Below are positions 18,484-27,470 of a stretch of 64,000 bases of DNA, in pieces. Position 1 is the first letter of the stretch; each line of letters opens with the position of its first letter. The notes under the pieces were generated by a model. That model worked only from the letters and a program-made list of their open reading frames with translations. It was not told the origin of the DNA and searched no databases. The stretch is from the NCBI GenBank assembly GCA_031411495.1, contig JANOBD010000100.1:124001-188000 (forward strand), in the 5' to 3' direction. The stretch comes from JANOBD01 sp031411495. Its GTDB lineage: Bacteria; Planctomycetota; Phycisphaerae; Tepidisphaerales; Tepidisphaeraceae. The translations under genes were made by a program, and so were the position numbers.

Positions 18484-18855
18484 TCAGACAGTGGCAGGGA
18501 ACTGCAGGTCGATCCGCTCGACGAGATCGCGAACGCTGAACGGCTTCTGCATGAGGTGCTTCACGCAGGTCATTTCCAGTTCAGACTGTGGAATCAGGTG
18601 CCCGCGTCCGGTAAGCAGAATGATCGGGATCGCGCTCGTCTGGGGAGTCGCGCGCAACTTCATCGCCATATCGATGCCGGTCATGATCGGCATCTGCAAG
18701 TCCGAGACGATCAGGTCTGGTAAGAATGACGTGGCGAGGTTGAAACCCTCCAGTCCGTCGCTGGCGCGAAGGACCGTATGCCCGCATCGCGTCAGCTTCG
18801 CGCTCATAGCCGCGGTGACGTAAGCCTCATCGTCGACGAGAAGAATTTTCGGCAT
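18484..18855 (-). CDS. single-domain response regulator
   Basis: A 123-residue CheY-like receiver. The acidic pocket is VDDE, the phospho-acceptor is Asp52 in VSDLQMP, the switch residue is Thr82 and the conserved lysine is Lys104 in QKPF, so all key residues are present. It is co-transcribed with the HD-GYP gene 13 bases downstream, together forming a split two-gene version of the common RR-HD-GYP fusion. The histidine kinase at 7348 has no regulator of its own and is a candidate partner (inference). Confidence 0.93.
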   Translation of the reverse strand: MPKILLVDDEAYVTAAMSAKLTRCGHTVLRASDGLEGFNLATSFLPDLIVSDLQMPIMTGIDMAMKLRATPQTSAIPIILLTGRGHLIPQSELEMTCVKHLMQKPFSVRDLVERIDLQFPATV

Positions 18856-19117
18856 GGTTGTCTGCTCCGGTACGCGACACCTTCTCTTACGAGCATCGGC
18901 AACCCGGCGGCAGCGCTTGATCTTGAAGTGGTTCTCTGGACCTTTCCCGCCGCGAAACGATGTGCCCGCTTCGCGATTCGGATCTGGATCGGGTTTCCGG
19001 TGGGAGCTTGTGCCGGGGAGTTGAGCTGGCCACTTCGGCGAGTGCGAGCCGGCGCCACAAACGGCGGTGACAGAGGCGAGGGCGAGGATCTGCAGCGTAT
19101 TCGGCCGCGGTTCGAAC

Positions 19118-19190
19118 TGGCACCGACCGGACTCGAACCGGTGACCCAGGGCTTATGAATCCCTTGCTCTACCAACTGAGCTACAGTGCC
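19118..19190 (-). tRNA. tRNA-Met (CAT)
   Basis: A 73-base cloverleaf: acceptor stem GGCACTG/CGGTGCC with one G-T pair, D arm GCTC/GAGC with loop AGTTGGTA, anticodon loop TTCATAA, T arm ACCGG/CCGGT with TTCGAGT, discriminator A. CCA is not encoded. The anticodon stem has an A-G mismatch next to the loop (31-39). The 5' G-C pair marks it as not the initiator, so it is elongator Met, or Ile if the C is modified to lysidine. Confidence 0.95.
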
Positions 19191-19448
19191 GTGCGGGTGG
19201 TTAAGCCCGCCTCCGGTTTGGTCGGCCGGAACCGGGCAAGATAGCTTTTTCGAGAGGTTTGACAAGCAGGTCTGCTTCGCGCGGCTGTCCGCACACACAA
19301 ACACCAGCCCCCTCCCATTTGCGGCTCCACCCTCTGCCTGAACGACCCGCCGTGGAGCTGAGCGGCCCTAGCGACGGCCACACGATTCGAGGGTCGCCGC
19401 TCACGCGAGAGGGGATTGATACGCCCACGCCCGAGCGGCGGGCGCAAA

Positions 19449-20729
19449 TCAAAAATCCATCACGAAGCGAACGCCCAGCGCCAACGCGTCATCGAGTGAC
19501 TCATCGCCAGACGGGTTGAACACGTACTGCACATCCGGCGTCACCGAGAAATACTGGGTCACCTGGAACCGGTAGAAGAGATCGAGATTCAGTTCGTCTC
19601 CGGCGAAGTTGGCGCTCGCGTCGTTCGAGAAGCCGACGAGATTGAATGCCGCGCCCATTGCGTCATCGGGCCGGTGAGGGCAGAACCCGCTGGCGACGAT
19701 GCCGCCGCCGAGGTGATAGCGGACATCCTGCGAGGAGCCGTCGGTGAGCCCGGCGCGGAAGAAGAGGCTGGTGCCGTGGCAGTCTTCCTCGTCGTCGCAG
19801 GTCTTGGTGAGCATTTGCTCGACGACGAGATATCCGCCGGCCACGCCGTCGTCGGTGTTGCCGTCGAAGCGATTGAAGGTGCCGGTGTGATAGGTCATTC
19901 CGATCGTCGCGCGGCCGGGGAGCCGGCCGGCCTTCCAGCTGGTGCCGACCTCGCCGACGAGCAGGAGATCGGACGGCCCGCTGAAGACGGTTCGCGCGCC
20001 GTCGTCGCCGAGGGTTTTGCCCTCCTGTTGGTTGCCGTCGAAGACGCCGGCGCGGACATAAAAGTAGTCGCACGGCTTCCACTCGCCCATGATGCCGAAC
20101 GATCCATCCGGATAAGCCGTGAGGCCCGGCAGCGTCGGGCTTTGGCTGCTCGAAGAGTTCAGGAAGTAATTGCCGACATCACTGACGTCGAACTCGAGGC
20201 ACGCATCGATCTTCCCCAGCTTGATGCGGACCGTGTCGTCCATCAGCTTCTGTTCATACCAGAACTCGGCCACCTCATCGCGCCGATCGGCGGCAAGGTA
20301 GCTGACCCATTGCCAGTCGCCGACGTTGTTCGACGGGTTATCACCGCCGATGTGCTGAAGATCGACGAAGAGCGTTCCGCCTTTGAGGTCAAAGAGCGTT
20401 TCGGTGTCGAGAGAGAACGTGAGGGATTCGAGGTGCATGAGGTCCATGTCCTCGGTATTGATGCCGCCGCGGACGTTCTTGAAGAGATCCGCCCAGATGG
20501 CAAAGTCGATGGCGATGCCGCGTTCTTCGAGATCGGTCCTCGCGCCGCCCCAATCGCCGGTGAGTTTCTCGCGGCCCAGCAGACTTGTGTCCGCAGTTTC
20601 GGGAACCACCGGACGATTCGCCGTGGGGGCGGGCTCGACCCTCGTTTCCTGCGAAGTCGGCTGAGCGAACACATGGGCCGTGAGGAACGTGGTGAGGCTC
20701 AGTAGAAGTAAGCGTCGCTGCGTGATCAT
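19449..20729 (-). CDS. OprB-type carbohydrate-selective porin
   Basis: A 426-residue outer-membrane protein. The signal peptide (about 1-20, ending HVFA) is followed by a Pro/Thr-rich linker and the OprB opening LTGDWGGARTDLEERGI near residue 55. Later beta-strands end in aromatic residues, and the chain finishes on FVMDF with a terminal Phe, as needed for outer-membrane insertion. OprB porins pass sugars into the periplasm. The start at 20729 has GGGAG upstream; the frame is open 34 codons further but without signal-like sequence. It is a single-gene unit. Confidence 0.9.
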   Translation of the reverse strand: MITQRRLLLLSLTTFLTAHVFAQPTSQETRVEPAPTANRPVVPETADTSLLGREKLTGDWGGARTDLEERGIAIDFAIWADLFKNVRGGINTEDMDLMHLESLTFSLDTETLFDLKGGTLFVDLQHIGGDNPSNNVGDWQWVSYLAADRRDEVAEFWYEQKLMDDTVRIKLGKIDACLEFDVSDVGNYFLNSSSSQSPTLPGLTAYPDGSFGIMGEWKPCDYFYVRAGVFDGNQQEGKTLGDDGARTVFSGPSDLLLVGEVGTSWKAGRLPGRATIGMTYHTGTFNRFDGNTDDGVAGGYLVVEQMLTKTCDDEEDCHGTSLFFRAGLTDGSSQDVRYHLGGGIVASGFCPHRPDDAMGAAFNLVGFSNDASANFAGDELNLDLFYRFQVTQYFSVTPDVQYVFNPSGDESLDDALALGVRFVMDF

Positions 20730-21208
20730 CCGTGTCTCCCAGAGTTTGCTGTGCCGCTGCACCAGCGGCCGTGAAACGTGGATCGGGAAACCTTCACCAG
20801 TTACTTCGCGATCGATTAGCTGACGCAGCACGTCAGAGAATCCATCGCGAAACAGACTGGTATTTTAGATGATTATCAGAACCGCGCGTCGGCGCAGAGT
20901 GCGTCAGTTTGCTCCGAGCTGGGCGTTGAGGTGCGCGATTCCGCCGAGCATGGTATCGGTCTGGCGGCGCATTTCGGCGGCGACGGAGCGTTCTCTTCGC
21001 TGACGGCGCTGCCACGCCGCTTCTCAGAGTTGATATCGCGAAAACAGGGCACTGCATTCAGGCGGATTTGTGGAGTGCGTGGATTATTGATAGCCCGAGA
21101 AATTCGTCGATTTTCGTGCAATCGGCTTCGACCGAGGGCTCTATCCGGTCAATTTGCGGTTTGACACCCGGTCTGTGGCAAGCGATCTAGCGTATTCCTT
21201 TGACGATC
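20730..21208. other. intergenic region between divergent porin and rsgA
   Basis: 479 bases holding the promoters of the porin (minus) and rsgA (plus). On the minus strand, from about 21024 down to 20903, a stretch reads like the end of a protein (MRRQTDTMLGGIAHLNAQ then a stop) but has no usable start. It may be a gene remnant or chance. Confidence 0.4.
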
Positions 21209-22264
21209 ATGAGCCGACGCAAGCGCAACAAGCCCAGCACGAACCTTACCGACGAGTATCTCGCCGGGCGGATGGACACCGATCATGTCGAAGGAGGCGA
21301 ACGATTCGGCCGACGCAGCAAGTTCCACCAGCAGAACAAGACTGCCCGCACTTCCCAGCAGCGCGATCAGAGCACCGCCGGCGCCGACATCGATACGCTT
21401 CCAATGGGCCGCGTCGTCCAGGTCTTTTCCCGCTTGAGCGAAGTGGTGGCCGAGGATGGCACCAAGCGGCTGTGCGGCGTCCGCAAGACCATGGGCCGCT
21501 CTCGCGATACCGCAGTCGTCGTCGGGGACCTGGTCCGCTTTCGCGACGACCCGCAGCTGGACTCCAACGTCCAGCGGCAAGGCACCATCGAACGCATCGA
21601 ACCGCGAAAAACGGTCCTCACCCGTGCCGACAGTTTCAAGGCGATCGAAAACCACCCCATCGTCGCCAACGCCGAGCAGATGATGCTCGTCGCGTCCGTC
21701 ATCAAACCCGCCGTGAAGTGGGGATTGATCGACCGGATGCTGATCGCCGCACAGTCGGGCGGGCTCGTGCCGATCCTTTGTCTGAACAAGGTCGATCTCA
21801 TCGACGACTCGACACGCGATGCGATGACGGATGCGGACGAAAAGCTCGCACACTATGAGTCGCTGGGCATCCGATGCATCCGCACGAGCGTGGAGACGGG
21901 CGTCGGCCTGGATGAGATCCGGGCGACGCTGAACGGCAAGACCACCGTCCTCGCCGGGCATAGCGGCGTCGGCAAATCGTCGCTCGCGCGGGCCGTCGAG
22001 CCCTCTCTCGATCTTCGCGTCGGCGAAATCAGCCAGGTTCACGACAAGGGCAAACACACCACCACTTCCGCCCGCATCTATCCGCTGGGCAACGGCCTCA
22101 CCGGCGAAGTGATCGATACGCCGGGCGTGAAGCTGTTCGGGTTATGGAATGTCGACGAGGCATCGCTCGAATCATTCTTCCCCGATGTGGCGAACGAGAC
22201 GGCCCCGCCGTGGCGCGTCGAGAGTTACCAGCGCATCGTCGACTCGATGGGCAAGCGACGTTGA
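21209..22264 (+). CDS. rsgA: ribosome small-subunit-dependent GTPase RsgA
   Basis: A 351-residue circularly permuted GTPase that helps mature the 30S subunit. The N-terminal OB domain is at about 60-140. G motifs come in the permuted order: NKVD near residue 193, then GHSGVGKSS near 250 and DTPGVK near 302. A basic extension of about 55 residues precedes the OB fold. The usual C-terminal zinc finger (C-x-H-x-C) is missing: after LESFFPDV the chain passes to ETAPPWRVESYQRIV and ends. ATG at 21209 is preferred over the TTG at 21200; neither has a strong ribosome-binding site. Confidence 0.93.
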   Translation: MSRRKRNKPSTNLTDEYLAGRMDTDHVEGGERFGRRSKFHQQNKTARTSQQRDQSTAGADIDTLPMGRVVQVFSRLSEVVAEDGTKRLCGVRKTMGRSRDTAVVVGDLVRFRDDPQLDSNVQRQGTIERIEPRKTVLTRADSFKAIENHPIVANAEQMMLVASVIKPAVKWGLIDRMLIAAQSGGLVPILCLNKVDLIDDSTRDAMTDADEKLAHYESLGIRCIRTSVETGVGLDEIRATLNGKTTVLAGHSGVGKSSLARAVEPSLDLRVGEISQVHDKGKHTTTSARIYPLGNGLTGEVIDTPGVKLFGLWNVDEASLESFFPDVANETAPPWRVESYQRIVDSMGKRR

Positions 22265-22289
22265 AGCCGGCGACTCGCACGACGCCCGA

Positions 22290-23687
22290 CTACGCCGCCA
22301 GGCGCTTGAGTTCGGCGAAGACATTGTGCTGGATGCCGCGAGATTCAAGCGTCTGCGGCGTCGGGTTCGTGCCCCGGAACGCGACGATTCGCGGCCTGGT
22401 GTTGAAGTCGATCGCGACGATTCGCACCGGGCCCTGTATCGTCGAGCGGACGGTCGTCTCGACGCCCTGGAAGCGGATCGTCGTCCCCGCGTAGATCGCC
22501 GACTGCACGACGAGCGACGACTGCGCGCGCGTCTGCATGATCTGCATCGACTTGCGCAGCTCGGCGAGATCGCTTTCGATCTTCGCCTGCAGTTCGTCCG
22601 CTTCGAAAAGAAGTTCCGTCGCCTTTTCCTTCTGCTGATTCGTCAACCGCTTGGGATTGGACATCAGCGGCGCGATATGAAGACGAACCTGCTCGACATG
22701 CTTTCGCGCTGCGAGGATGGCGTTGCGCTTCTTTTCGAGGAGCTTGTCGAAGGCGATATCCAGCCCGATCTCGATGACCGTCTTGGAGAACGAATCGCCG
22801 ATGGTCTTGACCTCCAGACCGCTCTCGGCATGAACACGGCCGCCTCGGATTTCACCTTCCGGCAGTATTACGCGCCCGCTGCAGACGACGTCCGACTCGA
22901 CGATGTCCTGCTCCACGTACAGATTTCCGCCGACGATGACGTTCGCCTGGCGGAGAAATGTCGCGCGCAGGTCGCGCCCGACCGTGTAACGGCCGAATTC
23001 GCGGCCGAAGACGCCTTGCACGTGCATGTCGTAGGCAACGGTGATGACGCTCGCATCGGCCGAGCCATCGACGATCAGCGACTGCAGCGCCGTCACACCG
23101 ACGCTCTTGCGGATATTGCCACGCACGAGTGTCGTGCGGTCAAAGTTGATGGAAAACGTGAAAGCGTCGAGCGCCGGCACTTCGCTGACCAGGTCGATTT
23201 TTGAAAGCGGTCCCTCTGAATGAAAATAGCCGTCGCGCTCGGCAATGAGCGTGCCGCTCTCGAGCCGCATGCCCGGGGGAACCGTCGGCATCTGGTCGAC
23301 GCTCGACCCGTGCGGGATCGGCTCGCCGAGCACATCGACGCCATCGCGGCCCGGTCGGGCGGGTTCGATCTGGCCGAGCACGGCGCCGGCTTTCACCATG
23401 CCGCTGCTGAGAGTCAAGAGGAGTGACGCGGACAACGCGGCGAGCGGTGGCGTGGCGTGGGCGATCTCGAATTGGCTCGCGCCCGCCGTGCGGGTGGCGG
23501 GATCTTTCAGTTCCGCAAAGCGCTGTTCCAACTCGGGACCAGCCGGCAATCCCGCCGCCTGAGCAAGATGATTGAGTTCCGCGACATCCCACGCCGTCTT
23601 CAGCGCGGCGGGTTCCACGATCAGCCACGCGCGATCGCGCCCTGCCGAGATCTCGACACGCATCAGTTCAGTTGGGGAGTCTGCCAT
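22290..23687 (-). CDS. FapA-like (DUF342) polymer-domain protein
   Basis: A 465-residue cytoplasmic protein. An N-terminal region (about 1-170) leads into the DUF342/FapA core, a right-handed beta-helix-like part (about 170-300, with GNLYVEQDIVESDVVCSGRV) with an inserted coiled coil (about 330-400, rich in Lys, Glu and Leu). The family is named after Vibrio FapA, linked to polar flagellar number and glucose response. The ATG at 23687 is chosen for the AGGA upstream. It is the third gene of a CheX-CheY-FapA unit, 96 bases after cheY, pointing to motility or adaptation (inference). Confidence 0.85.
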   Translation of the reverse strand: MADSPTELMRVEISAGRDRAWLIVEPAALKTAWDVAELNHLAQAAGLPAGPELEQRFAELKDPATRTAGASQFEIAHATPPLAALSASLLLTLSSGMVKAGAVLGQIEPARPGRDGVDVLGEPIPHGSSVDQMPTVPPGMRLESGTLIAERDGYFHSEGPLSKIDLVSEVPALDAFTFSINFDRTTLVRGNIRKSVGVTALQSLIVDGSADASVITVAYDMHVQGVFGREFGRYTVGRDLRATFLRQANVIVGGNLYVEQDIVESDVVCSGRVILPEGEIRGGRVHAESGLEVKTIGDSFSKTVIEIGLDIAFDKLLEKKRNAILAARKHVEQVRLHIAPLMSNPKRLTNQQKEKATELLFEADELQAKIESDLAELRKSMQIMQTRAQSSLVVQSAIYAGTTIRFQGVETTVRSTIQGPVRIVAIDFNTRPRIVAFRGTNPTPQTLESRGIQHNVFAELKRLAA

Positions 23688-23783
23688 GATCTTTTCCTTC
23701 GTTCCGATGAACACTGCCGTCGGGCCTGCGGTGACTCCCGGCACACGCGGATCTGCCTCGCGCAGTTGAATGGATTGCGACGC

Positions 23784-24164
23784 TTATGCCGCAGCCTTGA
23801 GCTTCTCGAGTGTCTTCTTCACCTTTTCGAGCAGTACTTCCGGCGTGAACGGCTTCACGACGTAATTGTTCACGCCGGCCTTGAGTGCATCGACCACGCG
23901 GGCTTTTTCCGCTTCGGTCGTGCACATGATCATCGGCGTCGTCTTGTCGCTGGCGCGGACGCGCGTCACGAACGTGTGGCCGTCCATGTTGGGCATGTTC
24001 CAGTCGACCAGGATCAGGTTGAATCCCGCCGGATTGGCGCCGATCTGGGTGAGTGCTTCCAGGCCGTCACCGGCTTCGGCGAACTCGACGCCGCCTAGCG
24101 CCTCCAGAACCTTCTTCTGGATGTTGCGCATCGTCTTGGAATCGTCGACAAGTAGGATTTTCAT
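23784..24164 (-). CDS. CheY-like chemotaxis response regulator
   Basis: A 126-residue receiver domain very close to CheY. The acidic pair is in LVDDSKTMR, the phospho-acceptor is Asp54 in VDWNMPNMDG, the switch Thr is at 82-83 and Lys104 lies in VVKPF. CheY~P usually binds the flagellar switch. It is flanked by cheX, whose product by family removes phosphate from CheY~P, so this pair likely forms a closed on/off module. Confidence 0.93.
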   Translation of the reverse strand: MKILLVDDSKTMRNIQKKVLEALGGVEFAEAGDGLEALTQIGANPAGFNLILVDWNMPNMDGHTFVTRVRASDKTTPMIMCTTEAEKARVVDALKAGVNNYVVKPFTPEVLLEKVKKTLEKLKAAA

Positions 24165-24203
24165 TTTCTTCGCCCGTCTGAACTGTTACCGGTTCCGACC
24201 CGT

Positions 24204-24722
24204 TCATGCCGCGACGGCTTGGATCTTCACCTGTTTGATGCTTACTTCCACCGCGAAATCGCCCACCGGCGTCCGGCACGGCACGACCAGCGTTGGCACA
24301 TCCGACAATCGCGCCACGTGGTGGCCGGCACCGACAATCACGTTCGGCGTGCTGATGCTCGCCTTGCAGCCCAGGTCCTTCTTGGCGTTGCCGGCGATCA
24401 TGTTGGCGAGCTCGCCGAGTGCGTCGGCAAAGTCCGCGGAGTCCACGGACAGTTCCGTCTGCGCGAACGCGGCGACCAGCTTCTTTGCCGCCTCGAGCTG
24501 AAAGCTCACCACGACCGAGCCGACCACTTCGCCGCTGAAGCCGATGATGCTCGAGACGTCGTAGCTCGGCCCGGGTGCTTCCTTCACATGCGGACGGAGT
24601 ACTTCTGTCGGCACCTTCACCATCGTGGCGAAAACGTTGCGAACCGAGTTGACGAAAGGCACGATCAGTTTCGGGTTGATCGCCCCGCCCGACGCTGCGC
24701 TGTTGCCTGCTTCTGACGCCAT
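24204..24722 (-). CDS. cheX: CheX-family CheY-P phosphatase
   Basis: A 172-residue protein of the CheC/CheX/FliY class. The catalytic ExxN pair appears as Glu104 and Asn107 in ELANMIAGNAK, followed by the glycine/valine-rich strand region STPNVIVGAG. Only one ExxN helix is present, which is the CheX rather than CheC layout. CheX dephosphorylates CheY~P. It is the first gene of the unit, with GGGGAG upstream of its ATG, and lies 39 bases before cheY. Confidence 0.88.
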   Translation of the reverse strand: MASEAGNSAASGGAINPKLIVPFVNSVRNVFATMVKVPTEVLRPHVKEAPGPSYDVSSIIGFSGEVVGSVVVSFQLEAAKKLVAAFAQTELSVDSADFADALGELANMIAGNAKKDLGCKASISTPNVIVGAGHHVARLSDVPTLVVPCRTPVGDFAVEVSIKQVKIQAVAA

Positions 24723-25056
24723 GATCCGAACACTCCCCGGACGGACCCGCCTGTTACGCGCTTACCCGGCCAATTACTCCTGGACGAGGACCCGCGCCGA
24801 CGTGGCACGCGACCTCGATGTCTCCACTTTCGGAGGCGAAGCGCGCACACTTGAGAAGCGATCCGTTTTTGCGGGAATTTCGTCGACGTCAGGCTGGGGC
24901 GACCGAGATTCGCGGACCTGGCCGTGAACCTGTTCGGTTTGACCCGGCTGGAAAAACGTTGCGGGTAGACCGCGCAGATTCACGTATCGACGTTTTCCAT
25001 GCGTATACTTCCGCGCTGCACTGGCTGCAGGCATACATCGTTTCGTAGGAGGCTCC
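24723..25056. other. intergenic region between cheX and the metallopeptidase
   Basis: 334 bases between divergent genes. I see no gene, RNA or clear promoter boxes; only the expected promoter space for both neighbours. Confidence 0.4.
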
Positions 25057-25908
25057 ATGCGCATCGAAGGTCAACGTCAGAGTTCGAACATCGAAGACCG
25101 CCGCGGAATGAGTCCCGGGATGATGGCCGGCGGCGGTGTCGTCTCGATCATCGTAGTCATCGTCGCGCTCTTCCTGGGCATCGACCCACGCCCGCTGCTT
25201 CAGCAGATGCCGCAGTCGCAGGTACAGACCAACGGACCGGTCCAATCGACGCCGGAGGAAGAACAGCTCAAATCGTTCGTCTCTGTCGTGTTGGCGGATA
25301 CGGAAGATGTCTGGACCGATCTCTTCAAGCAGATGGGCAAGCAGTACAACCAGCCCAAGCTCGTGCTCTTCCGCGGCTCGGTGCAGAGCGCCTGCGGAAG
25401 CGCCAGCGCGGCCGTCGGGCCGTTCTATTGCCCGGGCGATCAGAAGGTCTACATCGATCTGGACTTCTACGACCAACTCAAACGCCAGTTGCATTCGCCT
25501 GGCGACTTCGCGCAGGCGTATGTGATCGCCCACGAGATCGGCCACCACGTTCAACACGAGCTCGGGTTGACGCGCAAGGCCGACGCCATGCGCGGCCGCG
25601 TCAGCGAGGCCGAGCAGAATGCGATCTCGGTCCGCGTCGAACTCCAGGCCGATTTCCTCGCCGGCGTCTGGGCCAGCCACGCCCAGAAGATGAAAGGCAT
25701 TCTCGAGGCCGGCGATATCGAGGAGGCCATGAACGCCGCCAAGAACATCGGCGACGACGCCCTGCAGAAACAGTCCCAGGGTTATGTCGTCCCCGACAGC
25801 TTCACCCACGGCTCCAGCGCGCAGCGCATGAAGTGGTTCATGAAGGGATTCCAGACCGGCGACATCCGCCAGGGCGACACGTTCAGCATCCCGGAAGACG
25901 GGCTCTGA
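25057..25908 (+). CDS. YpfJ-type neutral zinc metallopeptidase
   Basis: A 283-residue protein of the putative neutral zinc metallopeptidase family (YpfJ). The basic N-terminus RRGMSPGMMAGGG and one membrane helix (about 28-48) are family hallmarks. The zinc site HEIGHH is at about 158-163 and the later conserved motif ELQADFLAGVWA supplies the third ligand region. The DTEDVWTDLF segment is also typical. It should be anchored in the inner membrane with the catalytic domain outside. A GGAGG lies before the ATG. Its substrates are unknown. Confidence 0.93.
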   Translation: MRIEGQRQSSNIEDRRGMSPGMMAGGGVVSIIVVIVALFLGIDPRPLLQQMPQSQVQTNGPVQSTPEEEQLKSFVSVVLADTEDVWTDLFKQMGKQYNQPKLVLFRGSVQSACGSASAAVGPFYCPGDQKVYIDLDFYDQLKRQLHSPGDFAQAYVIAHEIGHHVQHELGLTRKADAMRGRVSEAEQNAISVRVELQADFLAGVWASHAQKMKGILEAGDIEEAMNAAKNIGDDALQKQSQGYVVPDSFTHGSSAQRMKWFMKGFQTGDIRQGDTFSIPEDGL

Positions 25909-26033
25909 CCTGCGGATCGACGCTCGCACGCGAGCGGGCAACAGGGGTTGATTCTCGTCGCTTTCGGTTTGTTCTGATCCTGTCACGCATCGCGGGCGCC
26001 GGTACAATCACCGCTTCACTGGGAGCCAACCGC

Positions 26034-26687
26034 ATGACCGCATTCCGCCGACCGCTGCTCTGCCTGATCTTCGCTTCGCTTGCCGCCAGTTCCGGCTGCG
26101 CCATTCTCGGCGTGGCCGCCAATGCCATGCCGCAGCCGCCGATCCCGGCGAGCGTCGTCCTGGCGAACAATTCCGTGGGCATCATGGTCTGGTGCGATCG
26201 CGGCCTGCGCACCGACTGGTCCACGATCCAGAAGGATCTGGGCGCCGGCGTGCAGTCGCGCCTGCTCGAATCCCAGAAGAACAAGGCCAAGGAGCTCGAG
26301 AACGTCACCTTCCCGTATCCGGCCGAGTCGTTCATCCGCTGGGAGAAGGAACACCCCGGCTTCGAGGCCGAACCGATCACCGATGTCGCCAAGCGGCTTC
26401 ATGTGAGCCGGCTCATCTATATCGAGATCGACGATCTGGCCACGCGCACCTCGCACACGATGGCCATGTATCGCGGCCGCGCCACCGCAACCATTCGAGT
26501 CGTCGCGGTTGATGGCGAGGCGAGCAAAATCGTTCACGAGGAAAAGGTGAACGTCCACTATCCGAAACATTCCACCGACGATGGCAGCCCGGACGGCGAC
26601 GACACACGCATGTACGTCGGCACCATGACCGAACTGGCCGACCAGATCGCGTTGCGCTTCGTGAGCCACCCCGCCGACTCGGAGTAA
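26034..26687 (+). CDS. lipoprotein of unknown function (1 of 2)
   Basis: A 217-residue exported protein with a signal peptide and lipobox ending ASSGC at residue 22. The mature part is alpha/beta with no domain I can name; it includes VVLANNSVGIMVWCDRG, a segment YPAESFIRWEKEHPGFEAEP and a C-terminal TRMYVGTMTELADQIALRF. GGGAG lies before the ATG at 26034. One base separates its stop from the next lipoprotein gene. The pair shares theme and rough layout, with a short nucleotide-binding-like strand order, so they may act together at the envelope. Confidence 0.75.
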   Translation: MTAFRRPLLCLIFASLAASSGCAILGVAANAMPQPPIPASVVLANNSVGIMVWCDRGLRTDWSTIQKDLGAGVQSRLLESQKNKAKELENVTFPYPAESFIRWEKEHPGFEAEPITDVAKRLHVSRLIYIEIDDLATRTSHTMAMYRGRATATIRVVAVDGEASKIVHEEKVNVHYPKHSTDDGSPDGDDTRMYVGTMTELADQIALRFVSHPADSE

Positions 26688-26688
26688 C

Positions 26689-27357
26689 ATGTCCCGTCGA
26701 ACCATCCGCCTCGTCCGTTCGTCGCTCGCCTGCACGCTGCTCTGCGCCGGACTCGCGGGCTGCAACCTCATCGGCGTGATCGCCGACAAAGCGGCCGGCG
26801 ATCGTCCGGTGCCCGCTCAATTTCAGCCCGATGCGTTGCGGCCGCTGCTGGTCATCGCCGAAAACTATCGCGACCCGGGCACCAGCGCATCCGATGCGGA
26901 GCGCATCCAGACGTTGGTGAGCAGGCAGCTGGAAGAGCACAAGGTCGCGCCGATCGTCTCGACCGAGAAACTGATCGCCATCCGCGATCGCAGTCCCGTT
27001 TCATTCCGAAAAATGTCGGTGATCGAGATCGCGCGGGCGGTCGGCGCGGCGCAGGTGTTGTACGTGGATATTACCGGCGTCGGCGTGGGGACGCAGGTGG
27101 GCGGCGACTCGCTCAAAGGCGTCGCCAGCGCGAACGTGAAGCTCATCGATGCCGAGAGCGGCGACGTCGTCTTCCCGAAAGACCTGGACGCCGGCACGGC
27201 CGTCGGCTTCGAGTCTCAGCTCCACCGCGCCACCGTCGACGTCACCGCCGACCGCGTGCGGGCCGAAACCCTGATCGGCCTGAGCGAGCACATCTCGCGG
27301 ATCTTCCACAGCTATCGCCCGAGCGACCTGGAACGGCTGGGAGATGGAGAAAAGTAG
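26689..27357 (+). CDS. lipoprotein of unknown function (2 of 2)
   Basis: A 222-residue exported protein with signal peptide and lipobox ending GLAGC at residue 25. The mature part has alternating helix/strand segments, including LLVIAENYRDPGTSASDAER, ISTEK-like strands and GVASANVKLIDAESGDVVFP. That layout recalls periplasmic proteins of the CsgG/TolB-N type (weak inference). It starts two bases after the previous stop and is surely co-transcribed with it. Confidence 0.75.
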   Translation: MSRRTIRLVRSSLACTLLCAGLAGCNLIGVIADKAAGDRPVPAQFQPDALRPLLVIAENYRDPGTSASDAERIQTLVSRQLEEHKVAPIVSTEKLIAIRDRSPVSFRKMSVIEIARAVGAAQVLYVDITGVGVGTQVGGDSLKGVASANVKLIDAESGDVVFPKDLDAGTAVGFESQLHRATVDVTADRVRAETLIGLSEHISRIFHSYRPSDLERLGDGEK

Positions 27358-27470
27358 TCCGATTCGCGCAATTATCCGCCACGGACGGTCGCTATGTCCG
27401 CCTGAGGGGCTTTCCGTTTTTCACGAAACACAAATGCCATTTGGTTCGTTAATATCGGGCGAGCCGTCGT

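Noticed and set aside
20903..21024. Minus-strand peptide MRRQTDTMLGGIAHLNAQ as the end of a gene
   Set aside because: It is preceded by an in-frame stop and lacks a start and length; kept only as a note in the intergenic entry.
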